From Aliamphritea spongicola (GTDB taxonomy: Bacteria; Pseudomonadota; Gammaproteobacteria; Pseudomonadales; Balneatricaceae): 64,000 nt of DNA. A program made the position numbers and the translations under genes. Positions 1-8,697 of the stretch are shown one piece after another. Below the pieces are notes generated by a model. That model did no database searches and was not told the DNA's origin. It worked only from the letters and a program-made list of their open reading frames with translations. Within the stretch, counting starts at the first letter, position 1; every line of letters begins with the position of its first letter. The stretch lies in the NCBI GenBank assembly GCA_024347235.1, contig AP025283.1, forward strand, positions 2,170,001-2,234,000. Reading direction: 5' to 3'.

Positions 1-502
1 GGCCGTATCTCCTGGCTTTGGCAGAACTCCGAACTCCATAAAGAATGGCAGGTGGGGGCAATGTCCCGCTATGTACTTCCTGCCGTTGCTTCTAATCAGT
101 ATCTGATTATTGAGCATGAAGGTACCCCGGTGGCTTATTGCTCCTGGGCATTATTTGATGAGCAGGCCGAGTGAGTACGTGGTTGATCCGGCCAGCCTGT
201 CTCCCCAGCGTTGGAATTGCGGTGAAAGGCTCTGGTTTATCGACTGGATTTCGCCTTTTAATCCGCGTTTTACCTGGATGCTGCGGGCAGAACTGAATAA
301 CCGGTTTCCGGGGTATCTGGCCCGGGCAATGCGGGTTAAGAAAACCACGGATAAAGCCAGAATTGCATCCTTCTCCGGTAAGGGTCTCAGCAGAGAAGAA
401 AGCCATGCACTGCGCCGCCAGTACTTTGCCGATATGGTGGAAGGTGTGCAGGAAGTTCAGCAGGCCGGTGCTGATATCAACGTTCATACCATATCTGGCT
501 AG
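1..502 (+). CDS. HlyC-like toxin-activating lysine acyltransferase (5' end outside window)
   Basis: Members of this family move a fatty acyl group from acyl-ACP onto lysines of an RTX protoxin in the cytoplasm. Two reading frames join near base 172: the first ends in ...YCSWALFDEQAE, the second continues with YVVDPASLSP, then WNCGERLWFIDWISPF and RAMRVKKTTDKARIASFSGK. This matches the conserved HlyC order, including the RLWFIDWI block. About 166 residues are present against roughly 170 for the family, so the start lies just outside the window. The frame change needs two missing bases or one extra. Its position upstream of an ABC exporter and HlyD-type adaptor fits an RTX system, but no RTX toxin gene is in view. 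Family assignment is firm; the target protein is unknown. Confidence 0.8.
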
Positions 503-556
503 AACAGCCAGTGACCGGGCCACGGAAGGCTGTGTCTTTGCAGGTACCTGATCTAA

Positions 557-2282
557 ATGGCTTCACAAAAATACCTACCTCAGTGATGCGCTTAACCTCG
601 TTCGTGGTGCATTCTTCTCTGTAGCAGGCTTCAGCTGCTGCATAAACCTCCTGATGCTTGTCCCGGTTATTTACATGTTGCAGGTATATGACCGGGTGGT
701 TACCAGTGGCAGCCTCAGTACCTTGCTGATGTTAACCCTGATCATGGTTGCCTTGCTGCTTGCAATGGGGTGTCTGGAATGGTGCCGCTCAAAGATTCTG
801 ATCCGCGCCGGTGCCCGTTTCGACCGTTTACTGGCGGCTAAAACCTTTGACGTCGGGTTTAAGCAGTCATTGTATTCCGGGGCCGCAATAACACCGCTGG
901 CAGTATTCAGGACCTCAACGGGTTACGTAGTTTTATGTCCGGTAACGCATTGTTTGCATTCTTCGATGCCCCTGGATGCCCGTTTATATCGGTGTGATGT
1001 TTATATTCCATCCTTTGTATGGCTGGGTAGCGGTGTTCAGCGCGATAGTGCTGGGGGTGCTGGCTGTCATTAATGAAAAGCTTACCCGGAACCTGTTACA
1101 GGAAGCCGGTAAAGAAGTCAGCCTGGCCAACGAATCAGTGACCCGTACCTTGTCAAACGCTGAAGTGATTGAGTCCATGGGCATGCTTGGCCGTTTGCGT
1201 CAGCGCTGGCTGATGCGGCAGGACAAAGTCTTGCTATGGCAGAGCCGTGCGGCAGAGCGGGGTGCCAGCATTGCCTCGGTATCTAAAACCATCCGGATTA
1301 CGGTTCAGTCGCTGATCCTGGGGCTGGGAGCCTATCTGGTGATTCAGCAGGAAATTACCCCGGGCCTGATGGTTGCCGGTTCTATTCTGCTAGGCCGTGC
1401 CCTGGCTCCGATTGATCAGATGATTGGTGCCTGGAAAGGCTTTGTGATGGCGCGTTCGCAATATAACCGGCTGCGTGACGGCTTACAGAAACTGCTCCCG
1501 GAGCAGGAAAATATGGCGCTGCCAACCCCTGTTGGTGAAGTGAGCATTGAGCATTTATCTGTGACACCGCCCGGTGCAGCCAGCCCTATTCTTAAAGATA
1601 TTTCCTTAAAGGCATCTCCCGGAGAGGTGTGGGGAATACTGGGGCCAAGTGGTGCAGGAAAGTCTTCACTGGCCAGAGCCTTGCTGGGGATCTGGCCACC
1701 CTCTGCCGGTAAGGTACGGCTTGATCATGCGGATATATTTACCTGGGACAGAGAGGCGCTGGGGCCAGCGTCGGATATCTGCCACAGGATATAGAACTGT
1801 TTGATGGCACCGTAAGTGAGAATATCTCTCGCTTCGGTGAGATCGATTCTGAGCAGGTTGTGCAGGCGGCTCAGATCGCCGGGATGCATGAAATGATATT
1901 GTCCTTTCATGATGGCTATGACACCCGGATCGGTAAAGACGGCCTGATGCTTTCAGGCGGGCAGAGGCAAAGGCTTGGTCTGGCACGGGCTATTTACGGA
2001 TCGCCGGTATTGCTGGTACTGGATGAGCCTAATTCCAATCTGGATGATCTGGGAGAGCAGGCGTTAACCCGGGCATTGCAGACGGTTAAACAGCAGGGCA
2101 CAACCATATTTATTATTACGCACAGGCCCTCTGTGCTGGGGCAGGTTGATAAACTAATCATGCTCGCTAACGGTGCTGTTCAGTTACAGGGGCCGAGAGA
2201 CGAAGTGCTGAGCCGGCTTAAACAGGCACAGGCTGCGATGCAGCAGGTAGCACAGAATAATCAGGGGGCTGTTAATGGATAA
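557..2282 (+). CDS. Type I secretion ABC exporter (permease-ATPase, PrtD/HlyB family), frame-broken
   Basis: This is the inner-membrane half of a type I secretion channel and uses ATP to export an RTX-type protein. The restored protein starts with a membrane domain (LVRGAFFSVAGFS, LMLVPVIYMLQVYDRV) and ends with an ATPase carrying Walker A GPSGAGKSS, signature LSGGQRQRLGLARA, Walker B LLVLDEPN and a switch His in ITHRPS. There is no N-terminal C39 peptidase-like region, as in the PrtD/AprD type. Breaks lie near 572, 884, 967 and 1765; three fall in G or C runs (for example GGGGCC where GGGGGCC restores the frame). The likely start is ATG 557, since the clear frame has no ATG before the first membrane segment. 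The stop overlaps the downstream adaptor start by 8 bases. Confidence 0.88.
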
Positions 2283-3573
2283 GCCGGAACAGCAGGTTAA
2301 AACCGGAGACCGGTATATCCGTTTGTTTGGCCTGACGGTCATTGTTCTGACCTTCGGAGTATTTGGCAGCTGGGCGTTTCTGGCGCCACTGGACAGCGCC
2401 GCACTGGCACAGGGCGTGGTGAAAGTGGCTGGCAACCGCAAGACTATTCAGCATCTGGAAGGCGGCATCATTACAGACCTTTATGTGCGTGACGGTGACA
2501 GGGTTAAACCCGGTGATCCGTTAATCCAGCTCGATGCCACACAGTTTCAGTCGGAATTACAGGTGCTGAAAACCCAGTTGGTGATTTACCTTGCCAATGA
2601 GAGCCGCCTGCGGGCAGAAAGGGATGATACTGACAGTATCCGTTTCAGTTCTGAGCTGGATGATACTGATGCCCGTGTTATTGATGCCAAGCAGGCAGAA
2701 GTTCAACAGTTTGAGTCACGGCGGGCCGCCCGGTTAGGTGAAATTGATGTCTTCAGTCAGCGTATCCGGCAGCTTGAGGCACAGGTTGATGGCCTAAAGG
2801 GGCTGATTGCCAGTAAGCAGGCGCGGATTGCCTCCTATAACGATGAGATTGATGATTACCGTTCTCTGCAGAGCCAGGGGTATGTGGATGCTCGGCGCAT
2901 CCGGGAATTACGTCGCTTAAAAGAAGAAATTGCCGGTGAAGTGGCAGAACATCAGGCCGGTGTTGCCGGGGTAAAAGTACAGATTGGTGAAGCCCGGTTA
3001 CAGATCCTGCAGTCCAGTAAAGAATTCAATAAAGAAGTGGTTAACCAACTGGCGGATATACAGGCAAAGATTTTTGATATCCGTGAACGTGTGGTCGCCG
3101 TGGAAGATCAGGTGCGTCGAACGCTGATGATCGCCCCTGTGGAAGGCATTGTACTGGGGCTGGCTTTTCATACCATCGGCGGAGTGGTACCGCCGAGCAG
3201 TCCGGTACTGGATATTGTGCCCGAAACCAGTGAGCTGATAGTTGAGGCGCAGGTGTCCCCTATTGATATTGACCGGGTCTCAGTGGGAATGAAATCGGAT
3301 ATCCGTTTCAGTTCCTTCAAGAGTACCATTACGCCGGTGCTGACCGGTGAAGTGATCAATGTGTCTGCAGACAGTTTATCGGTAGAGGGTGAGGCGGCTT
3401 ATTACCGGGCTCAGGTAGCCATTAAAGACTCTCTTGAAAAGCTGCCTGCGAACACCCGTCTGGTACCGGGTATGCCTGCCGAAGTATTGATCAATACCGG
3501 CTCCGGGACATTGTTTGATTATCTGATGCAGCCGGCGACAGATGCCATTGCCCGGTCGTTTATTGAAGATTAG
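2275..3573 (+). CDS. HlyD/PrtE-family type I secretion periplasmic adaptor
   Basis: This membrane fusion protein bridges the ABC exporter and an outer-membrane TolC-type channel. The 432-residue frame is intact. It has a short cytoplasmic N terminus, one membrane segment (about residues 18-40, LTVIVLTFGVFGSWAFLAPL) and a lipoyl-like motif (HLEGGIITDLYVRDGDRV). A long coiled coil follows (about 90-290, rich in E, Q, R and L), then the returning lipoyl half (MIAPVEGIVLG) and a beta-barrel domain. Length and order match HlyD/PrtE/LapC. It overlaps the exporter stop, so the two are translationally coupled. No TolC-type gene is nearby; such a channel is often encoded elsewhere. Confidence 0.93.
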   Translation: MDKPEQQVKTGDRYIRLFGLTVIVLTFGVFGSWAFLAPLDSAALAQGVVKVAGNRKTIQHLEGGIITDLYVRDGDRVKPGDPLIQLDATQFQSELQVLKTQLVIYLANESRLRAERDDTDSIRFSSELDDTDARVIDAKQAEVQQFESRRAARLGEIDVFSQRIRQLEAQVDGLKGLIASKQARIASYNDEIDDYRSLQSQGYVDARRIRELRRLKEEIAGEVAEHQAGVAGVKVQIGEARLQILQSSKEFNKEVVNQLADIQAKIFDIRERVVAVEDQVRRTLMIAPVEGIVLGLAFHTIGGVVPPSSPVLDIVPETSELIVEAQVSPIDIDRVSVGMKSDIRFSSFKSTITPVLTGEVINVSADSLSVEGEAAYYRAQVAIKDSLEKLPANTRLVPGMPAEVLINTGSGTLFDYLMQPATDAIARSFIED

Positions 3574-3631
3574 CCCTGGGGTATGCTTCACCGGTAGCCG
3601 ACAATGACACAGCGGGATGCGGAGGATGATC

Positions 3632-4050
3632 GTGCAGACACCAGAAAATCATAAGCAGCAGGTACGCAAATTCTATGAAGTGCTCTGGGATGCCCATGAT
3701 AAACAGGCGATCCCTGAGGTATTGCATGAGGATTTTATATTCCGCGGTTCACTGGGGCAGGAGAAAACCGGCCATGCCGGCTTTGGGAATATGTCGACAT
3801 GGTGCATCTGGCGCTGGGTGAATATACCTGCATCATCGAAGAGCTGGTGGCAGAAGGGGATAAGGTGTTTGCCAAGATGTCCTTCACCGGCATCCATCGC
3901 AATGATTTTATGGGCTATGTCCCTACCGGGAAGCGTCTGACCTGGCACGGTTGCGCACTGTTTACCTTCAGGGGCAGTAAAATTGCTGAAACCTGGGTGC
4001 TGGGGGATCTGAAAACCCTTGAAAACCAGTTGGCACAGAACTTACAGTAA
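3632..4050 (+). CDS. SnoaL-like / NTF2-fold protein, frame-broken
   Basis: This is a small protein of the SnoaL/ester-cyclase-like alpha+beta barrel family, whose members range from polyketide cyclases to proteins with no known reaction. The N-terminal frame (QQVRKFYEVLWDAHD, VLHEDFIFRGSLGQEKTGHAGF) joins, after one missing base near 3787, to YVDMVHLALGEYTCIIEELVAEGDKVFAKMSFTG. The end is typical of the fold (GCALFTFRGSKIAETWVLGD). GTG 3632 is preferred as the start because an exact GGAGG lies 6 bases upstream; the in-frame ATGs at 3617 and 3626 lack a well-placed ribosome site. It follows the secretion genes by about 60 bases. No substrate can be inferred. Confidence 0.75.
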
Positions 4051-4083
4051 GTCTTGAGTTTTCTGCCTATTCAAAGGTTTTAT

Positions 4084-4579
4084 ATGTCTGCACCGGATAC
4101 CCTTCATACTCTTCAGTCACCCGAAATGTTACGTCATCTGGACAACGTAACAGCCAGCTATGCGCGGTTTTTAATGAGCCACTGATCAGTGAATTAACAG
4201 AAGAAAACGCAAGCATTGCTGAGCAACTCTGGCGGGCGGATTTTGTGTTGTTGTCCCATGGGGCGGTGCCGATCCGGTGTTTAATTTCGGTAACCGCATG
4301 GCGCTGGAGCTGTTCGAGATGGACTATGCCGCGCTGACTGCACTGCCTTCACGCAAATCTGCGGAGCCGGTTTCACAGGAAGAGCGAAATCATCTGCTGG
4401 CACAGGTCACTGAGTTTGGCTGTATTGATCATTACCGTGGCGTCAGAATCTCTGCTACCGGGAAGCGTTTTTATATTGAAAACGCCCGGGTCTGGAATCT
4501 GTATGACCCTGAGGGTATCTATACCGGGCAGGCCGCCATGTTCCGGGAATGGACACCGCTGGAAGATCAGCCGGCCTAA
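4084..4579 (+). CDS. MEKHLA-domain protein, frame-broken
   Basis: The C-terminal two-thirds (NRMALELFEMDYAALTALPSR, SAEPVSQEER, YRGVRISATGKRFYIENARVWNL, YTGQAAMF) match the MEKHLA domain, a PAS-like module also found alone in bacteria. Bacterial single-domain members have no established activity. The start codon ATG 4084 opens MSAPDTLHTLQSPEMLRHLD. Two single-base losses, near 4170 in a T run and near 4267, restore one protein of about 166 residues ending with the stop at 4579. It follows the SnoaL-like gene by 33 bases in the same direction, probably in one transcript. Its role beside secretion genes is unclear. Confidence 0.72.
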
Positions 4580-4647
4580 ACGCAGAACCGGCTGTTATCT
4601 AATGCTTACCTGTTACGGCGTGACCGCCTGCCGGCTTTTCAGCTGAC

Positions 4648-6098
4648 TCAGGCATAAATCAGAATGGAACCGACCGTCAGCGACAGCAGTGTCAGACTGA
4701 TTGGCCGGGTCAGGAAGATACTCAGGTCACCGTTGGATACTCCTAAAGCCTGTTTAAAGCGGGTCAGGAATACCGGCCCCAGCACCAGCCGAGAATGATC
4801 GGCACCGCCGGAATATCGTTTTTACGCAGCATATACCCGAAGACCGCAAAGCCCAGCGCGATCAGTGCATCGGAGAACTGATAGTTCTGGCTGTAACTGC
4901 CGATGAAGCCCAGTACCAGAATAAAGGCACCGATAAACCGGCCCCGGATGCGGGTCAGGTTGACGATCCAGCGGGTTGCCACGGACAGGTAAAGGAACAC
5001 GATCACGTTCATCATGAACAGGGAAATATACAAACCGGAAATGAACTCAGGCCGTTCGGCAAACAGGGTTGGCCCCGGAATGTAGTTGTGCACCATGAAC
5101 ACCGCCAGCAGCATGGCCATCAGCGCATCCGCGGGAATACCGAAGGCCAGCAGTGGAATCATTACCGACGCGGTGACCGCGTTGTTGGAGGTTTCTGAAG
5201 CAATCAGACCGGCCGGTTCGCCGTTACCGAAGTTTTCCGGATTATTGGAAAACTTCTGCGCCAGGGTATAGGAGAAAAACTGTGAGCCGAATTCCCTACG
5301 CCGGGTAACAGACCCATCACAACCCCAGTGTGGCGGAGCGGATCACGGTGATTTTATGTTTCAGCAGGGTCAGTGCGCCGCCGAAGAAGCCGTCGCCGGT
5401 GAGTTTAGTAACCTGTGAGTCGCCACCTTTCTGGGATAACAATACAAACGCCTGGGACATGGCAAACAGGCCGATAACCGCCGGTACCAGCGGAATGCCC
5501 CCAGCAGCCATTCCTGATTAAAGGTGTAGGTCTGGGTGTTATAGGAACGGTCTAAACCTACGGTGCCAAGAAAGATTCCCAGCCCCAGCATCATAGCGGC
5601 TTCGAGCACATGTTTACGGTGTGCAAGTACCACGAAGATCATCCCCAGTACCGCCAGCATGGCGAACTCGGCAGAGCCGAAATGGGTCGCGATCTGTGAC
5701 AACAGCGGCGCCAATAATACCAGAGATAAAACACTGATGACGCCGCCAACGAAAGAAGCCGTGTAGGCAATCGACAGGGCTTTCTTGCCTTCGCCCCGTT
5801 TGGCCATGGGGTAGCCGTCATAGGTGGTTAACACCGCTACCGGGGTGCCGGGGGTATTCATCAGAATGGCTGGAATTGCACCGCCGTACCAGGCACCGCC
5901 ATAAACCCCCAACAGCAGGGTAACGCCGGCCAGAGGTTCCATTGAAAAACTCAGTGGCAACAGAATGGCCATTACACCGGCGGGTTCCAGCCCGGGAATC
6001 GAGCCGATGGTGACGCCGATCAGCGCGCCGATAAGAATCGCCAGCAGCACATTCATGTTGCTGACTTCAGATAAACCGAGCAGTAAGGTTTCCATCAT
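4648..6098 (-). CDS. tctA: TctA-family large membrane subunit of a tripartite tricarboxylate transporter, frame-broken
   Basis: This is the large permease subunit of a TTT carboxylate uptake system. The N-terminal part carries the family signatures IGSIPGLEPAGVMAILLPLSF and YGGAWYGGAIPAILMNTPGTP, with many hydrophobic segments. Later pieces contain GLLPGVG (second repeat), SNNAVTASVMIPLLAFGIPADA and a C terminus ending in GSILIYA. Four missing bases (near 5505, 5320, 5305 and 4790) join the frames into about 484 residues; TctA proteins are usually close to 500. It is the last gene of the operon after tctB, separated by 14 bases. Substrate specificity lies in TctC and is not readable here. Confidence 0.9.
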
Positions 6099-6112
6099 AA
6101 ATCACCTGAACC

Positions 6113-6723
6113 TTATAAATACTGATTGGCAAAATTTGCCAGCTCTTCCGGTAACAGCTCATAGAGCCAAACATCCGGTAACCAGACACTGACGCCAACC
6201 CTGAAGATCAGAATCAGGGCGGTCACCGTGCCGAGGGTGCAGGCGAACCAGAACCGGTCCAGTAAGCGGCTGAGCCACAACAGGGTGGTGACGAACATCA
6301 GGGTCGCCAGGGCAAAACCGAATACCGAGAGGGTATTAATGTAAAGAAAGAATAATGCGCTGGAAAACAGGGCTACCCGGTAGTTACTGAGGGTAGCCAG
6401 CAGGCTGTCGATCGGATCAATGCTGCGTAACCAGATCAGCCGGAAGGAAATCATCAGCCGCACGGCAGTGAAAATCATCAGTACACTGAGGCCAATCGCC
6501 GGACCGATCATCGGTTGGGTATACCAGCCCCGTTTGGTGTTGACCCATTGGCTTCTTCGGGCAGCAGGATCAGCAGGGCAGCAGCCACGGCCAGTAACAG
6601 CCAGTAAATACCGAAAGTACGTTGTTCCACGAGCGGGGTGTCATGTTCAGCGCTGGCGGAATTGCTGGCATCACTGCTGGCAGGCCCGGCAGGTTTGTCT
6701 AAAGGGCTGTCTGTCGCGTTCAT
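6113..6723 (-). CDS. tctB: TctB-family small membrane subunit of a TTT transporter, frame-broken
   Basis: This is the small four-helix subunit paired with TctA. A polar N terminus of about 45 residues rich in S, P and A is followed by hydrophobic segments (YWLLLAVAAALLIL; IGLSVLMIFTAVRLMI; ALFSSALFFLYI; FALATLMFVTTLLW; LGTVTALILIF). One missing base near 6525 joins the frames. ATG 6723 is chosen because AGGAG lies about 10 bases upstream; an earlier start would have no ribosome site. It lies between tctC and tctA. Length and helix pattern, more than sequence motifs, support the family. Confidence 0.82.
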
Positions 6724-6772
6724 AGGCAGGTCGCTCCTGGCAGGGTAAATCAGACATAGCAGAAACAAACAG

Positions 6773-6813
6773 GCCTGCCGCCGGTTTTAACAGAGGGATA
6801 ACCGGCGGCAGGC
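6773..6813 (-). promoter_or_regulatory. Long intercistronic stem-loop after tctC
   Basis: The arms GCCTGCCGCCGGTT (6773-6786) and AACCGGCGGCAGGC (6800-6813) pair perfectly over 14 bp around a 13-base loop. It lies just after the tctC stop and before tctB. There is no T-run after it in the direction of transcription. It is more like an mRNA-stabilising or partially terminating hairpin that would leave the binding-protein message in excess over the membrane subunits. Confidence 0.75.
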
Positions 6814-6826
6814 GCTGCGTTTGCAG

Positions 6827-7786
6827 TTACTGCTTCATGAAGTCCAGCAGATCCTGAGCGGCATCGTAGTCGTCAGAGACAACCTGTTCCGCTTCCGCGC
6901 CGGCGATCCAGTACACACCAGCACCGGTGGTTTTCGCCAGTTCCTGAGCGCGGTCTGAGGCCATGGTTTTGGCGGCGATTTCAGCAATGCGTGCCTTGAT
7001 TTCAGGAGAGGTACCCTGTTTAACAAACAGGCCGTTCCAGGTGGTCTGGCTGACGCCGGTTTGCTCATTCAGAGTCGGTACTTCAGGGGCGATGCTCAGA
7101 CGGTCACGGGTGATGGCAGACAGCAGTTTTACATCACCGGATTTCAGGCAGGCAATGATCTGCTGAGTGGTGGTGTTAATCACGTCCGCATCGCCGTTAG
7201 CCAGGGTAGAGCAGTCGTTGGAATCAAAAGGTGCATCGGATGAGAACTTGATGCCGATTTTATCCGCCGCTTTAAAGGTAATAGCGGTTGGCAGGGCCTG
7301 ATAACCGAAGTGGCCCAGAGATACCGCGTTGTTTTGAGAGTATTCCGCCAGTTCGCCCATGGTGTTGTAAGGGGAATCCGCTTTGGTGGCGATAACAAAC
7401 GGGTAATCCAGGAAGATGCCGACAGGTTCAAAGGTTTCTTCATTAAACGGTGCATTGCCCGCCAGTACATGGGTGGTCAGGATATCAGCCACGAAAGAGC
7501 CGATAGTCAGGCCGTCAGCCCGGGCGCGGGATACATCAGATGCGCCCACCACGCCGGCACCGCCTGGCTTGTTGACCACGGAAGCCGGCTTACCGGTTTC
7601 TTTGGCCATGTCTTCGGCCACCATACGGGTGAGGATGTCTTCCAGGTCGCCGGCAGGCCATGGCACAACAAATTTCACCGGACGGTTAGGGTAATCGGCT
7701 GCCTGTGCCTGGGACATCAGTAAAGGGGTTGCAGATACACTGGCTGCAACAACAGCAGTAGAAACCAGATTTATTATTTTTTTCAT
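6827..7786 (-). CDS. tctC: TctC/Bug-family periplasmic solute-binding protein
   Basis: This periplasmic receptor delivers a carboxylate to TctAB. The 319-residue frame is intact. A Sec signal peptide (MKKIINLVSTAVVAASVSA, cleaved near AQAADYP) is followed by the Bug-family opening YPNRPVKFVVPWPAG. The ligand-loop region has VVNKPGGAGVVGASDVSRA, and GTSPEIKARIAEIAAKTM lies near the end. An internal Cys pair (NDCSTLANG, QIIACLKSG) may form a disulfide. It is the second gene of the operon, after uspA. The ligand cannot be told from sequence; Bug proteins bind diverse carboxylates. Confidence 0.92.
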   Translation of the reverse strand: MKKIINLVSTAVVAASVSATPLLMSQAQAADYPNRPVKFVVPWPAGDLEDILTRMVAEDMAKETGKPASVVNKPGGAGVVGASDVSRARADGLTIGSFVADILTTHVLAGNAPFNEETFEPVGIFLDYPFVIATKADSPYNTMGELAEYSQNNAVSLGHFGYQALPTAITFKAADKIGIKFSSDAPFDSNDCSTLANGDADVINTTTQQIIACLKSGDVKLLSAITRDRLSIAPEVPTLNEQTGVSQTTWNGLFVKQGTSPEIKARIAEIAAKTMASDRAQELAKTTGAGVYWIAGAEAEQVVSDDYDAAQDLLDFMKQ

Positions 7787-7843
7787 AATTACCTCTTCTT
7801 ATTATGGGGTTGCGCATCCTCGCTGCGCGTATGATTGAAACAG

Positions 7844-8334
7844 TTATTTTTCTTTTCTCAGGGGCACGATCAGCACCGGCACCTGGCTCTGATGGATAAC
7901 CTTCTGGGCAGTTGAACCCAGGAATATCCGCGAGATACTGTTGCTCTCGCGGTCGCCCATGACGATCATGTCTGCTGCCATGGTTTTGGCTTTATCCAGA
8001 ATGATTTTGTGAGGCTGACCGATGGATACTTTGATGATGGCCGGTTTGGGCAGGGATACACCGGCCTCCAGTTCACTCTGAACGAAGGATTCGATGCGTT
8101 CTGTGATCCGCTGCTTGCGACTTTGCATGATCTGCTCGCTGTGTTTTTTGCTGAGTTTTTCCGGCAGATAGTCTTCGATAATGTCTTCGGTGAGCTCGCT
8201 GATGGGCTCCACCGCATGTAAAAAATGATTTCAGCGTTGTGCTTAATGGCTTCATTCACCGCATAGCGGAATGCCGGCCGGCTGCCCTGGCCAAGGTCAG
8301 AGGCATAGAGAATTCGGTTAATGGTTTGCAGCAT
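7844..8334 (-). CDS. UspA-type universal stress protein linked to TTT transporter, frame-broken
   Basis: This cytoplasmic Usp-fold protein opens with INRILYASDLGQGSRPAFRYAV and ends with the nucleotide-binding signature MAADMIVMGDRESNSISRIFLGSTAQKVI and VPVLIVPLR. One missing base near 8218 joins the two halves. It is the first gene of the TTT operon. It closely resembles the protein at 31780-32262 beside the TRAP transporter (shared opening YASD-x4-GSRPA). In Halomonas the Usp protein TeaD regulates the TRAP transporter TeaABC, so a regulatory role for this copy is plausible by analogy. Confidence 0.85.
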
Positions 8335-8396
8335 GGTTATACCTTCGCAACGCTGAGTATCATTGCTATCTATTAGAGAGGATCGGTACCACAAAA

Positions 8397-8418
8397 ATAT
8401 CAACCGGATGGTTGATAT
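8397..8418. promoter_or_regulatory. Perfect inverted repeat upstream of the uspA-tct operon (candidate operator)
   Basis: Nine-base arms ATATCAACC (8397-8405) and GGTTGATAT (8410-8418) flank GGAT. The site is about 63 bases upstream of the uspA start. Nearly the same palindrome occurs at 11570-11587 and a degenerate copy at 16084-16101, each upstream of a catabolic operon. The protein that binds it is unknown; a LuxR-type regulator at 16133-16835 is one candidate. Confidence 0.6.
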
Positions 8419-8459
8419 GTGCAGATTCACGTGGTGCAGGCGAGGGCTTGATAAGGCAT

Positions 8460-8479
8460 AAAAAGGGCCCGAAGGCCCT
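8460..8479 (-). terminator. Rho-independent terminator of the aldehyde dehydrogenase operon
   Basis: Read on the minus strand, AGGGCC-TTCG-GGCCCT is followed directly by TTTTTATG, a stable tetraloop hairpin with a T-run. A second small hairpin (CTGCC/GGCAG, 8487-8500) precedes it. It lies about 220 bases after the dehydrogenase stop, so the transcript has an unusually long 3' untranslated part. Confidence 0.75.
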
Positions 8480-8534
8480 GAAAATACTGCCAGAAGGCAG
8501 TAGCAGATTTACCGGTTTGGAGATCAGTGCCAAT

Positions 8535-8570
8535 ACCTGTAACGGCACCTGTAAAGGTACCTGTAACGGG
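8535..8570. repeat. Three tandem 12-base repeats (ACCTGTAAMGGN)
   Basis: Copies ACCTGTAACGGC, ACCTGTAAAGGT and ACCTGTAACGGG follow each other without a gap in the 363-base stretch between uspA and the aldehyde dehydrogenase. That stretch also holds the operator-like palindrome (8397-8418) and the terminator (8460-8479); no convincing gene was seen in it. The function of the repeats is unknown. Confidence 0.6.
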
Positions 8571-8697
8571 GCAGTGCAGGCCCGGTTACCGCTGTATTGC
8601 CAGAGTGTATGTCTGAGGCCGGCCTGCGTGATGTGGTACCGGCCATACAAACTGTGCTGTGTTACTGCTGGCGCTCAGGGAACACAGCACAGGGTAA

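Noticed and set aside
8366-8650. Open frame with repeated LQVP residues opposite the dehydrogenase 3' region
   Set aside because: The repeats come from the 12-base DNA repeats and terminator hairpins; there is no ribosome site or family match.
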